Shown here one piece after another: positions 7,888 to 17,000 of a stretch of DNA of 33,178 nucleotides. The position numbers were made by a program, and so were the translations under genes. The notes under the pieces are model-generated. The model searched no databases. It was not told the origin of the DNA and saw only the letters and a program-made list of their open reading frames with translations. Position 1 is the first letter of the stretch. The number at the start of each line of letters is the position of its first letter. This DNA comes from Gammaproteobacteria bacterium (GTDB taxonomy: Bacteria; Pseudomonadota; Gammaproteobacteria; Competibacterales; Competibacteraceae), in assembly GCA_024235135.1 (NCBI GenBank), contig JACKMZ010000017.1:1-33178 (forward strand), written 5' to 3'.

Positions 7888-9570
7888 TCACACGGCCTGG
7901 CGAACGCTGAGTTGGCTGAACCGGGCATGGATCGCTGCGACGACCTGGGCGCCTTCGCCCACCGCCGCGGCCACGCGCTTGGTCGAACCGCAGCGGACGT
8001 CCCCGATCGCGTAGACGCCGGCGCGGCTGGTTTCGAGGGGGTGACGCCCTTTCCCCGCCGTGGGGCCGGTAATCACGAAGCCCTTTTCGTCCAGAGCGAT
8101 GCCGCTGGATGCAAGCCAATCCGTGTTGGGCTCGGCTCCGATGAACAGGAATAGTTGCCTGACTGGCCGCTCTGTCGCCTCGTTTGTAGCGCGGTGGGTC
8201 CAGGTGACCGACTGAAGTTGGCCGTCGGCCCCGTGCAGCGCCGACGCTTCGGTGCGGGTCAGCACTTCGATATTGCTTTGCGCCGCGATCCGGTCGATGA
8301 GGTAGCGCGACATCGTTTCGCTCAGTTCCCTTCTGGCTAGTAGCCACACCTTGCGTGCGTGGCCCGCAAGAAAGACCGCGGCCTGGCCCGCCGAATTGCC
8401 CGCGCCGACGAGCGCCACCTCTTGATTGGCGCAGAGTTGGGCCTCGATCGGCGAAGCCCAGTAGTGAACCGAACTGCCTTCGAAATCGGCGAGATTGGCA
8501 ATGTCGAGCCGGCGGTAACGCGCGCCGCAGGCGACCACGATGGCGCGCGCCTGAACGGTGTCGTTTTCGCCGACACGTAAAACGAAAGGCTTGTCGATTC
8601 CGTCGGACTCGCAGGTCAGCAGTCTGGCTTCGTCCGGAATGACCATTTCGACGCCGAACTTTTGGGCTTGGTTGTAGGCGCGCGCCATCAACGCCAGTCC
8701 GGAGATGCCGGTTGGAAAGCCCAGATAATTTTCGATACGCGCGGAGGCGCCTGCCTGGCCGCCGAAGGCGCGGCAATCGAGCGTGATGACCGAAAGACCT
8801 TCCGATCCCGCATAGACGGAGGCCGCGAGCCCCGCCGGTCCGGCGCCGACGATGGCGACGTCATAGACTTTCGCCGGGTCGATCGGTCGGGTCAGGCCGA
8901 TGCAGCGGGCGAGTTCCGCCTCTCCCGGATTGCGCAGCACCTTGCCGTTGGTACAGAGCACGATCGGCAGATGGTGCCGGTCGATTGCAAAGCGTTCGAC
9001 GAGGGTGATGGCGCATGAATCCGCCCCGGCATCCAACACGCGATGAGGCTGGCCGTTGCGCCGGAGAAAGCCCTGTAGCCGAATAACGTCGGATTGATTC
9101 GAGTGGCCGATGATGATCGGGCCGCCCACCCCCAATTCCAGCAGTTCCACGCGGCGCAGGATGAGGGCGCGCATGATGAGCTCGCCCAGTTCGGCTTCCT
9201 GAACCAGCAGGTCGCGCAAACGTTGTGGGGCGATGACAAGCGCCTCCACGGCATCGAGCGCATCGGCATTGACCAGCGAAGGGCGGTCGGATAGTTGAGC
9301 TAGCTCGCCAGCGAACTGATAGGGACCGTGCGCGACGATTGTCGCCCCGCTGCAAACTTTGTCATTTTGCGTGATCTCGATCGTGCCGGCGAGCACCAGA
9401 ATCAAGCCTGGTGCGAGTTCGCCCGCTCCAAATAGGCGGGAATTCGCCGCGTAGCGGCGCAGCTCGCCGAAACGCCGCAGCCGCTCGATATCGCCTGCCC
9501 CAAGTACAGGGAACATCTGCTCGTGGCGAGTACGCTGCTCTTTTGTAGCGACAGTTACCATGGCCTTCAT
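7888..9570 (-). CDS. cNMP-binding domain fused to a thioredoxin-reductase-like FAD/NAD(P) oxidoreductase
   Basis: The 560-aa protein has three parts. Residues 20-140 form a cyclic-nucleotide-binding-like beta roll (FGAGELAPGLILVLAGTIEI, then QFAGELAQLSDRPS). Residues 150-225 form a short thioredoxin/glutaredoxin-like segment (NQSDVIRLQGFLRRNGQPHRVLDAG). Residues 236-555 form a class-II pyridine-nucleotide oxidoreductase with FAD motif VGAGPAGLAA (241-250), FGGQAG, NAD(P) motif VGAGNSAGQA (388-397) and GD at 523-524. The CxxC redox centre of true thioredoxin reductases, expected near residue 371, is replaced by YWASP. Thiol-disulfide exchange of the classic kind is therefore unlikely. It converges with the two-component operon; a 188-base gap separates them. 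Confidence 0.85.
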   Translation of the reverse strand: MKAMVTVATKEQRTRHEQMFPVLGAGDIERLRRFGELRRYAANSRLFGAGELAPGLILVLAGTIEITQNDKVCSGATIVAHGPYQFAGELAQLSDRPSLVNADALDAVEALVIAPQRLRDLLVQEAELGELIMRALILRRVELLELGVGGPIIIGHSNQSDVIRLQGFLRRNGQPHRVLDAGADSCAITLVERFAIDRHHLPIVLCTNGKVLRNPGEAELARCIGLTRPIDPAKVYDVAIVGAGPAGLAASVYAGSEGLSVITLDCRAFGGQAGASARIENYLGFPTGISGLALMARAYNQAQKFGVEMVIPDEARLLTCESDGIDKPFVLRVGENDTVQARAIVVACGARYRRLDIANLADFEGSSVHYWASPIEAQLCANQEVALVGAGNSAGQAAVFLAGHARKVWLLARRELSETMSRYLIDRIAAQSNIEVLTRTEASALHGADGQLQSVTWTHRATNEATERPVRQLFLFIGAEPNTDWLASSGIALDEKGFVITGPTAGKGRHPLETSRAGVYAIGDVRCGSTKRVAAAVGEGAQVVAAIHARFSQLSVRQAV

Positions 9571-10037
9571 TCATACCCGATTGTGCGCAACGTTTACACA
9601 AACCATCGCTAGCTTAGCGATCCGCCGTATGGCGAAAGGGCATTCCGTATCGTCGTATCTTGGCGGCCTGCGCCAAGTATTGTCAACTTGGACGTCGATT
9701 CCCAGAGAGCCCGGAGGGAGCGGTTTTAATCGACAAATTGCTTGAGCATTTCTCCGAGATCGACGACTTGCGTTACCTAAGCAGAATTAAACAAGAGCAA
9801 AGCCACTTTGTGGGCGTTTCACCATCCGTGACCTACTCCGTCAGATTAAATTTTTGTATATCAAGATTGAATATAACAACGACTGTTTAGAATATAACGA
9901 CATTAGGTACAATAACGCCTTTTGGCGCGGCGCCAATGAATACTTTGGCCCGATTGCATGCGAAGTGCAAAAGGTCGCTTAAACCTATTGCCCACAGCGG
10001 GTGAGTAGGATCAGTCCGTTAGTTGGAGGCATAAAAA
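9571..10037. other. Promoter-bearing intergenic region upstream of the giant secreted protein
   Basis: About 465 bases between divergent genes, with no convincing coding frame. The part from 9840 to 9915 is distinctly AT-rich and contains the direct repeat described separately. A clear ribosome site GGAGG (10025-10029) stands eight bases before the ATG at 10038. Confidence 0.55.
9869..9901 (+). repeat. Direct repeat GAATATAAC(A/G)AC, two copies 21 bp apart
   Basis: Copies at 9869-9880 and 9890-9901 differ in one base and are spaced two helical turns apart in an AT-rich tract, about 140 bases upstream of the C25 protease gene. A TTGAAT at 9867 with AATATA 18 bases downstream overlaps them and could be a weak promoter. 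It may be an activator or repressor site; function is unproven. Confidence 0.35.
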
Positions 10038-13000
10038 ATGTTACGAACGGTCATCGCTTTATTTCGCCGTTGGCCCTTCCTATTGTTGATTTTTCTGGCG
10101 ATCTTTGACATTTCCAGAGCTTACGCGATTCCCGGCCTGGATCAGGCCAAGACCATTACCACGGCCGCTACGACACTCAATCGCTATGTGTCGGTGACAG
10201 CGGTCTCAGGCGACACCGTCACGGTCAGCAGCATCGCATCGCTGAACGACGGGGGTTCAGGACACTTTGTGAACAATGCGTTAAGCTCCGGCGACCTCAT
10301 TTTGCTTTATCAGGCTCAGGGCGCTTCGTTCGCTGATACCACGAACTCCGCCACATGGGGCGCGATCAACGCAAGCAGTCTCAATAGTGCCGGGCTGTTT
10401 GAATTTGCCGAGGTGCTTTATACAACCGGCGACACCATCGTGTTATGCGCTAATGTGGTCAATACCTACACCATTGGCCGGGTGCAGGCCATTCGTGTTC
10501 CGCAGTACACGTCCTTGACGATCAACAGTGGCGCGTCGGTGGTCGCCACGGCCTGGAATGGGACCGTTGGTGGCGTCGTCGCCCTGAATGTGGAGGGCGC
10601 TTTGACGGTCAACGGTCAAGTCAGTGTCGATAGCCGAGGATTTAGAGGGGGTGCGCGGAATAGCAACGGGGCACACAACGCCCCTGCGACCACCACGAAC
10701 TATCGAACGACCGACGCCACCCTGGGTGCGGAAAAAGGTGAAAGCATCCTGGGGTTCTTATCCGAATACGACGCCGCCAACGGTCGGTATGGTCGCGGCG
10801 CGCCGGCCAATGGCGGCGGAGGCGGAGATGCTCATAACTCCTCCGGTGGTGGGGGAGCCAACGGGAACAATGGCGGGACCTGGACGGGCGATGGCGAGGC
10901 CGATTTGACAACGGCGGCTTGGAATTGCGCTTGGGATCTCGATGATGGAGCGGATACTGGCACTGCCAACAATTTCAACTGTAGTCCCACGAGCCGAGGA
11001 GTCGTTCCTTCCTATCTAACGACGGGCACTGGCGGCGGACGCGGCGGCTATTCTTATGGGGCCAATCTTGGCAACGCCTTTACTAACGCGCCCGGTAATA
11101 CTGCCGTTTGGGGAGGCGATAGCCGGCGTCAAGTGGGCGGCCTCGGTGGGCGGCCGCTGTCCAACGATCCGGCCAGCCGTCTGTTCTTCGGCGGCGGCGG
11201 CGGTGGCGGCGACAATAACAATGCTTTTGGGACCGATGGCGCACCGGGCGGGGGTTTGATTCTCGTCGACGCCAATGGACTGGCGGGTACGGGAACGCTT
11301 TCCGCGAACGGCGGCACCGTGACGACGAATGCCGCAAATGACGGCTCTGGCGGTGGCGGCGCCGGCGGTACCATCGTCGTGCACGTCAATAGCGCCCCCA
11401 GCACGGGTATTGTGCTGCGCGCGACCGGCGGCGGCGGCGGCAGTCAGGTGCTGGCGACCAGCGAGAGCGAGGGTCCGGGCGGCGGCGGCGGCGGCGGTTA
11501 CATTCATGTCAGCGTCGGCGCTACCTTTACCACGACGCCGAGCGTCGCGGGCGGCGCCAATGGCACCTCGACTTCGCAGGCAGTGACGGAGTTCATCCCC
11601 AACGGCGCCACGCGCGGTTATACGGGGCAATATCTCGTCTCTGGTTTTACCTTTCCGGGCGCACAACGGTGCGGGCTGGATTTCGGTGACGCGCCGTCAC
11701 CCGCTTATCCAACACTCTTGGCAAACAACGGACCCCGCCATCTGTTTCCGGCGTCGGCTCTGCGCGTCAGCCTGGGCAGCCTGATCGATGGCGAGACCGA
11801 CGGCCAACCGGATGCGACGGCCACGGGCGACGATAATAATAATTTGGCTGATGAAGACGGCATTTCGTCATTTCCTACCGCATCCACTTCGGACGGCCAG
11901 TACACGGTCAGCGTGGCCTATACCAACAATACCGCCGCGACTGCCCGCTTATGCGGCTGGATCGATTTTGACCGATCGAACACTTTCGATGCCGATGAGC
12001 AGATGTGCGCAACGGTAAACAGCGGGTCCGGCAGCCAGGATCTGATTTTCACGATCCCGGTTAGCGACCGAGACAAAAACGGCCATTTCTTTGCCCGTTT
12101 CCGCATTGCACCCGTGGCGAGCGAGGCGGAATCCCCCACTGGCCTTGCCGTCAACGGCGAAGCGGAAGATTACCAGATCACTATTGACACCACCCTCCCG
12201 ATTACCTTGGCCAGCATGGATTCACGGCTTAGCAAAACGGGTCTATCGGTGGTATGGACCACGGCGACCGAGACGCGCAACGTCGGGTTTCACTTGTACG
12301 GGCGGCTGCATGGCGAAGAAGACTGGCGACAGCTCACGACCCAGCTCATTCCCTCGCTGGTGATCGACTCCCTCGACCCACAGCGTTACAAAGCGAATTT
12401 CCCCGGCATCGTGGTCGATGAACTGCTACTCGAAGACTGGGATAGCCGCGGTCAATCGGATCGACACGGACCCTTCGAGGTGGGTCGTTCCTACGGTTTC
12501 GACGCCGTCACCCACGCTCAAGGTATCGATTGGACCGCCATCCGCGCCGAGAATGCTCTCGACCAAGCGCGGCGCGACAAGGCCCGGTACGCCTTCAAGG
12601 CCCAGGCGCTCGCATCGCCCGATGCGCTGTTGTGGGTTACCCAGCCGGGCATCCAACGGATTGGCTTCGACGCCCTGCTCGCGGCGGGTGCTGATTACGG
12701 CGGTGTCGACATCACCGAGCTCGCCTTAACCGACGACGGCCAGGCCGTGCCAAGGCACGTCATCGACGCCAATACCAACGGCCTCTTCGATAGCGGCGAC
12801 AGTATCGAATTCGTCGGCGAGGTGACCCCAACCCTCTACAGCGCCCGCAATGCCTACCGTTTGAAAGCCGATCCAACGCAGGTCAAGGCCGCCAACAGCG
12901 ACACGCTCAACCCGAAAAACGCCGTATCGGATATCTTCGTCGATACCGTCAAGGTCGAACAGCAGAACGCCTACTCCTTTACCTCGCCCATCGACGACCC

Positions 13001-14606
13001 CTGGTACGATCAATGGCTGTTGGCCTACGGCCGCAAGGCCAGTCTCGATCGCCCGTTTGACCTGCCCGGCTACGCCGGTGGCGACGCCACCCTATACCTG
13101 AGTCTCTGGGGTGTCACTGACTGGCCCGGCGGACGAAACGACCACCATCTCATCGTCAAGGTCAACGGTCAGCCAGTCGACGAAAGCTGGTTCGACGGCA
13201 GCGTCGACGCCAGCCGCACCATCGAGCTGCCCCAAGATCAACTGCAAGAGACCGGCAACACCTTAACCTTGGAAGCTCCCGGCGACACCGGCTTCGCGTA
13301 CGACATCCAGGCTTTTGACCGCTTCGAAGTACAATACCCGCGTCATACCGAAGCCCACGACGGCGCCTGGCAAGGCGCCATCCCGGACGGCGTCACGGAT
13401 AAGATCCGGGTCGACGGCTTTCAGAACGAATCGGTTGCCTGGAAAGGCAATCAGCGCCGAGTCGGCGATGCGACGCTCTACCTTCGGGGCCAGGGCAACT
13501 GGATCGCCGCCGACGCGCGCGCCATCCACACGCCCACGGTGCAGACCGACATCCCGACGCCGGCGCCGACGCCCACCCAAGGCGAAGTGGATTACCTCAT
13601 TGTCAGCCACCCGCAGTTCATCGACACCACGGCCATGGCCGACCTGGCGGCTCTGCAGGAAGGCCGTGGCTACCATACGGCGGTGATCGACGTCGACACG
13701 CTTTATGCCGCCTACAGCGACTTCGAGGTCGACGCCGAAGCGATTCGTCGTTACCTCAAGGCGGCCAGGCCCAGTTTCGTGCTGCTGGTCGGAGGCGATT
13801 CCTACGACTATCACGATAATCTGGGGCTCGCCAGCCAAAGCTTCGTTCCCACCCATTACGCCGCCACCGGCGCGCTAGTCACCTACGCGCCCGCCGACGG
13901 CCGCTACGTCGACTACAACGACAACGGTATCCCGCAAGCCGCGATAGGGCGACTGCCGGCGCGCACCGAAGCCGAGTTCGGTCAACTGGTCGCCAAGCTC
14001 CAACGCTATATCCCGCCGACCCGTGCCCTATTCGCCGCCGGTCCCTCCGACAGCGGCCGCCAATTCGCGGAGGTCAGCGAAGGTTACGTCGAACAATTGC
14101 CCGCTGATCTGTTCCCGCAGACGTTCTATGTCGACGATCTCGGATTGAATGAAGCCAAGGCTGAATTGACCAGTGAACTCAATCTCGCCGGCGCGCTGGT
14201 CAGCTATGTCGGCCATTCCAGCTACCGAATCTGGGGCCTCAACCCCAGCCGCGGCATTTTGTTCTGGGCCGATGACGCAAGGGCATTAAATAATCCCACC
14301 CCGCACATCGTCACCCAATGGGGATGCTGGAACACTTACTTCGTCGATCCCAAGCAGGACACCATGGCCAATGGTTTCTTGTTCCAGGATGAAGGTGCAG
14401 CGGCGGTGTTGGGCGCCACGACCCTGACCGACCTTCGCCTTTTGCGTGATTTCGGCAACGCGTTCTTCGACCAGATTGGGCGACGGGCGACCGTGGGGGA
14501 GGCGCTGCGCTATGCCCAGCGGCGTTATGTCAACGCTAATCCCAGCGCCGCGTCCGCCTTGCGGGGCTTTGCCTTGCTCGGCGATCCGGCGGCCGAATTG
14601 CAATAG
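10038..14606 (+). CDS. Giant secreted multidomain protein with C-terminal gingipain-type (C25) cysteine protease
   Basis: 1522 aa, preceded by a good ribosome site. A Sec signal peptide (1-32) ends AYA-IPG. Residues 35-200 form a beta-rich N-terminal domain. Residues 250-510 are glycine-rich with several poly-Gly runs. Residues 545-718 form a GEVED-type domain (LDFGDAPSPAYPT, GWIDFDRSNTFDADE, GEAEDYQI), followed by a fibronectin-like segment (ITLASMDSRL, WTTATETRNVGFHLYG). From about 860 it matches the pre-protease region of C25 proteins (GIQRIGFDALLAAG), including an EF-hand-like DANTNGLFDSGD near 910. After a PTPAPTPT linker, residues 1184-1515 form the C25 domain with a His-Cys pair: His1393 in YVGHSS and Cys1430 in TQWGCWN. 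An extracellular or surface protease/adhesin is predicted. No type IX sorting domain or other C-terminal anchor is visible, so the export route is unclear. Confidence 0.85.
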   Translation: MLRTVIALFRRWPFLLLIFLAIFDISRAYAIPGLDQAKTITTAATTLNRYVSVTAVSGDTVTVSSIASLNDGGSGHFVNNALSSGDLILLYQAQGASFADTTNSATWGAINASSLNSAGLFEFAEVLYTTGDTIVLCANVVNTYTIGRVQAIRVPQYTSLTINSGASVVATAWNGTVGGVVALNVEGALTVNGQVSVDSRGFRGGARNSNGAHNAPATTTNYRTTDATLGAEKGESILGFLSEYDAANGRYGRGAPANGGGGGDAHNSSGGGGANGNNGGTWTGDGEADLTTAAWNCAWDLDDGADTGTANNFNCSPTSRGVVPSYLTTGTGGGRGGYSYGANLGNAFTNAPGNTAVWGGDSRRQVGGLGGRPLSNDPASRLFFGGGGGGGDNNNAFGTDGAPGGGLILVDANGLAGTGTLSANGGTVTTNAANDGSGGGGAGGTIVVHVNSAPSTGIVLRATGGGGGSQVLATSESEGPGGGGGGGYIHVSVGATFTTTPSVAGGANGTSTSQAVTEFIPNGATRGYTGQYLVSGFTFPGAQRCGLDFGDAPSPAYPTLLANNGPRHLFPASALRVSLGSLIDGETDGQPDATATGDDNNNLADEDGISSFPTASTSDGQYTVSVAYTNNTAATARLCGWIDFDRSNTFDADEQMCATVNSGSGSQDLIFTIPVSDRDKNGHFFARFRIAPVASEAESPTGLAVNGEAEDYQITIDTTLPITLASMDSRLSKTGLSVVWTTATETRNVGFHLYGRLHGEEDWRQLTTQLIPSLVIDSLDPQRYKANFPGIVVDELLLEDWDSRGQSDRHGPFEVGRSYGFDAVTHAQGIDWTAIRAENALDQARRDKARYAFKAQALASPDALLWVTQPGIQRIGFDALLAAGADYGGVDITELALTDDGQAVPRHVIDANTNGLFDSGDSIEFVGEVTPTLYSARNAYRLKADPTQVKAANSDTLNPKNAVSDIFVDTVKVEQQNAYSFTSPIDDPWYDQWLLAYGRKASLDRPFDLPGYAGGDATLYLSLWGVTDWPGGRNDHHLIVKVNGQPVDESWFDGSVDASRTIELPQDQLQETGNTLTLEAPGDTGFAYDIQAFDRFEVQYPRHTEAHDGAWQGAIPDGVTDKIRVDGFQNESVAWKGNQRRVGDATLYLRGQGNWIAADARAIHTPTVQTDIPTPAPTPTQGEVDYLIVSHPQFIDTTAMADLAALQEGRGYHTAVIDVDTLYAAYSDFEVDAEAIRRYLKAARPSFVLLVGGDSYDYHDNLGLASQSFVPTHYAATGALVTYAPADGRYVDYNDNGIPQAAIGRLPARTEAEFGQLVAKLQRYIPPTRALFAAGPSDSGRQFAEVSEGYVEQLPADLFPQTFYVDDLGLNEAKAELTSELNLAGALVSYVGHSSYRIWGLNPSRGILFWADDARALNNPTPHIVTQWGCWNTYFVDPKQDTMANGFLFQDEGAAAVLGATTLTDLRLLRDFGNAFFDQIGRRATVGEALRYAQRRYVNANPSAASALRGFALLGDPAAELQ

Positions 14607-15017
14607 CGGCCTGTTTCTTCCCACCCACTGGGTCAAGTCCCGGTGGGTGGGTTGTTTGATCCAGAAACGGCATGGACCCGCTCATTACCGATTCACTGCT
14701 GTCGACACTTTCCCCCGTTTTGTAGCTTCAGGCAAATGGGGATTTGCCTATTTCTACTCAATATTTGCGCAATTCTATTGCGTTGCGGTTTCCCTATTTA
14801 CCTAATTTAATTCAGCACATTATTTTTAATTAATATTTATCAAAAGAATGCGCGTGAATCATCTTTAATAAAATATTAAGCTGGGATGCGGCAGGCGGAA
14901 TTAAGTAGAAATAAGCATAATGTTTGTAATTTTAGGCAAGCTATTTCCCCTCGAAACTTTATCATTAAAACCCATCTCGACAGGCAAGCCGCCTGAATTT
15001 TAAAAGGGGAAGAGACC
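14607..15017. other. Intergenic region with terminator and AT-rich upstream tract
   Basis: About 410 bases. The first 50 hold the hairpin terminator of the protease gene. From about 14790 to 14970 the sequence is strongly AT-rich and should contain the promoter of the aldo/keto reductase gene, but I could not pick one clear pair of hexamers. No coding frame is convincing. Confidence 0.5.
14620..14658 (+). terminator. Hairpin terminator of the C25 protease gene
   Basis: CCCACCCAC (14620-14628) pairs with GTGGGTGGG (14643-14651). The stem extends inward through a T-G wobble and GGG/CCC to about 13 bp around a six-base loop. A T-rich tail, TTGTTTG, follows. It starts 14 bases after the stop codon. 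Confidence 0.75.
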
Positions 15018-16007
15018 ATGCAAAAACGTATTTTAGGCAACAGTGGATTGGAAGTTTCCGCGCTTGGATTTGGCTGTATGGGTCTGAATTTTGGCTATGG
15101 GTCCGGCATTGGTCGGAAAGAGGCGATTGATCTCATTCGCTATGCCTTCGAGCTGGGGGTGACGTTTTTTGATACGGCGGAGGCGTATGGTCCCTTCACC
15201 AATGAGGAAATCGTGGGTGAGGCGCTTGAGCCGATCCGCGATCAGGTGGTGATCGCCACCAAATTCGGTTTTCAAGACGGCGTCGCGAACAAAGGATTGG
15301 ATAGTCGCCCGGAACGCATCCGGCAGGTTGCCGAAGCCTCTTTGCAACGTCTGCGCACCGACCGCATTGACTTGTTTTACCAACACCGCGTCGACCCATC
15401 CGTGCCGATCGATGAGGTCGCCGGAACGGTAAAAGATCTCGTCGCCGAAGGCAAAGTCAAACATTTCGGTCTGTCGGAAGCCAGCATACCGAGCATTCGC
15501 AGAGCCCACGCGGTGCAACCCGTCACTGTCCTGCAAAGTGAGTATTCGCTGTTCTGGCGTGAGCCGGAAAAACAGATCCTGCCGACCTTGGAAGAATTGG
15601 GCATCGCCTTCGTGCCATTCGCTCCACTGGGTCGGGGTTTTTTGACGGGTAAGATCGACGAGAGCACCGCCTTTGCCGACAACGACATACGCAAGAGCGT
15701 GCCACGCTTTTCGGAAGAAAACCGCAAGGCTAATCACGCACTGGTTACGCTGATCGGCGGAATCGCCCAGGAAAAAGACGCCACGCCAGCCCAAGTCGCC
15801 TTGGCCTGGCTACTGGCGCAAAAACCGTGGATCGTGCCCATTCCCGGTACGACCAAAGCGCCCAGGCTGAAGGAAAATCTCGGTGGCGCGGCGCTGGAAC
15901 TGACGCCGACCGACCTTGCGAATATCGAGCGGGCCGCGGCGGCGATCACCCTGCACGGCGACCGCTACCCGCCAGCGATGCAACGATACGTCGATAAACG
16001 AGATTGA
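15018..16007 (+). CDS. Aldo/keto reductase
   Basis: A 329-aa NADPH-dependent (beta/alpha)8 oxidoreductase that reduces aldehydes or ketones; the physiological substrate cannot be told. The N-terminus KRILGNSGLEVSALGFGCMG is typical. The catalytic tetrad is Asp52 and Tyr57 (FFDTAEAYG), Lys82 (IATKFG) and His123 (FYQHRVD). The cofactor-binding region near the C-terminus reads VPIPGTTK. The ribosome site is AGGGGAAGAG before the ATG. It is followed within 30 bases by an AraC-type regulator gene, a frequent partnership in which the regulator controls the reductase in response to electrophiles or other toxic carbonyls. Length is normal for the family. Confidence 0.92.
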   Translation: MQKRILGNSGLEVSALGFGCMGLNFGYGSGIGRKEAIDLIRYAFELGVTFFDTAEAYGPFTNEEIVGEALEPIRDQVVIATKFGFQDGVANKGLDSRPERIRQVAEASLQRLRTDRIDLFYQHRVDPSVPIDEVAGTVKDLVAEGKVKHFGLSEASIPSIRRAHAVQPVTVLQSEYSLFWREPEKQILPTLEELGIAFVPFAPLGRGFLTGKIDESTAFADNDIRKSVPRFSEENRKANHALVTLIGGIAQEKDATPAQVALAWLLAQKPWIVPIPGTTKAPRLKENLGGAALELTPTDLANIERAAAAITLHGDRYPPAMQRYVDKRD

Positions 16008-16036
16008 ATCTGATGTCGTGAGAACGCTTGGAAATC

Positions 16037-16987
16037 ATGCTTCAGTCCAATGAAAACCTGGTGTCTTTTGCAACGGCCGGGGATAACGAATATCCGCCGG
16101 ACAGTGGAGATTTAAAAAATCTGGCCGATTTGCTCGCCAAATTCGCGCCGCATGACGGGCGCTTCGATTTGTCGGGATACGGGTTGCATGTCGTCAAGGA
16201 GACCAAGACGACCGCGGAAACGACGCGCACCATGAGTCAGCCGGGTATGTGCATCGTGGCCCAAGGCGCGAAGCGCGTATCGCTGGCGCACCACTCCTTC
16301 GAATACAACGAATCCCGCATGGTGGTTTATGCCGCCGAAGTGCCGGTCGGCGCCAGCATCGTCAAAGCCAGCCCGGAAGAACCCTTTCTTTGTCTTGTCG
16401 TGGACCTTGATCCTCAGAAGCTGATCGATCTGATTCTGAAGGTCTTTCCGCGGGGAGTACCGAAAACGCCGAACACCCAGGCCATTTATGTCGGTAACAG
16501 CAATCCAAAAATAGTGACCGCCGCCATCCGGCTGATGAATCTGATCCTGCAGCAAGAAGAGGCCGATCTGCTGGTCCCTTTGGTCATCGACGAGATTCTC
16601 ATCCGTCTGCTTAGAAGCTCGGCGGGACCTTCGATCGCGCAGATCGGCATCGCGGATTCGCACGCGCAGAAGGTGGCAAGGGCCATTGCGTGGCTTAAGG
16701 CAAACTATGCCACACCGATCAAAGTGGAAGATCTGGCCGCCATTTCAAGGATGAGTCCTTCATCCTTTTACAGCCATTTCAAATCGCTGACTTCGATGAG
16801 CCCGCTGCAATTCCAAAAAACCTTGAGATTGCAGGAAGCTCGCCACCTCATGATGACGCGAGGGGCGGACGTCAGCAGCGCAAGCCTTCAGGTGGGCTAT
16901 GCTAGCCTTTCGCAATTCAGCCGCGAATACAGCCGGCTGTTCGGCCGCGCTCCGAGTAAGGATATGGCGCAATTACGCAGCGCCTGA
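16037..16987 (+). CDS. AraC-family transcriptional regulator with AraC_N-type sensor domain
   Basis: A 316-aa DNA-binding regulator. The N-terminal cupin-like domain (about 35-190) resembles the AraC_N family (TMSQPGMCIVAQGAKRVSL, then YAAEVPVGASI and FLCLVVDLD). The C-terminal double helix-turn-helix (about 213-316) reads KVEDLAAISRMSPSSFYSHF and VGYASLSQFSREYSRLFGRAP. ATG 16037 was chosen over the TTG at 16028, which would add three residues; neither has a strong ribosome site. It lies 29 bases after the aldo/keto reductase in the same orientation, so it is probably cotranscribed and autoregulatory. Confidence 0.9.
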   Translation: MLQSNENLVSFATAGDNEYPPDSGDLKNLADLLAKFAPHDGRFDLSGYGLHVVKETKTTAETTRTMSQPGMCIVAQGAKRVSLAHHSFEYNESRMVVYAAEVPVGASIVKASPEEPFLCLVVDLDPQKLIDLILKVFPRGVPKTPNTQAIYVGNSNPKIVTAAIRLMNLILQQEEADLLVPLVIDEILIRLLRSSAGPSIAQIGIADSHAQKVARAIAWLKANYATPIKVEDLAAISRMSPSSFYSHFKSLTSMSPLQFQKTLRLQEARHLMMTRGADVSSASLQVGYASLSQFSREYSRLFGRAPSKDMAQLRSA

Positions 16988-17000
16988 AGCCTGAAAAAGA

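Noticed and set aside
11178..11500. Repeated GGC tracts considered as a CRISPR-like or tandem-repeat array
   Set aside because: These are codon-level poly-Gly runs inside one reading frame, without spacers or regular period.
11016..11666. 216-codon minus-strand frame opposite the glycine-rich region
   Set aside because: The Ala/Arg-rich sequence is simply the complement of GGC repeats in the plus-strand gene.
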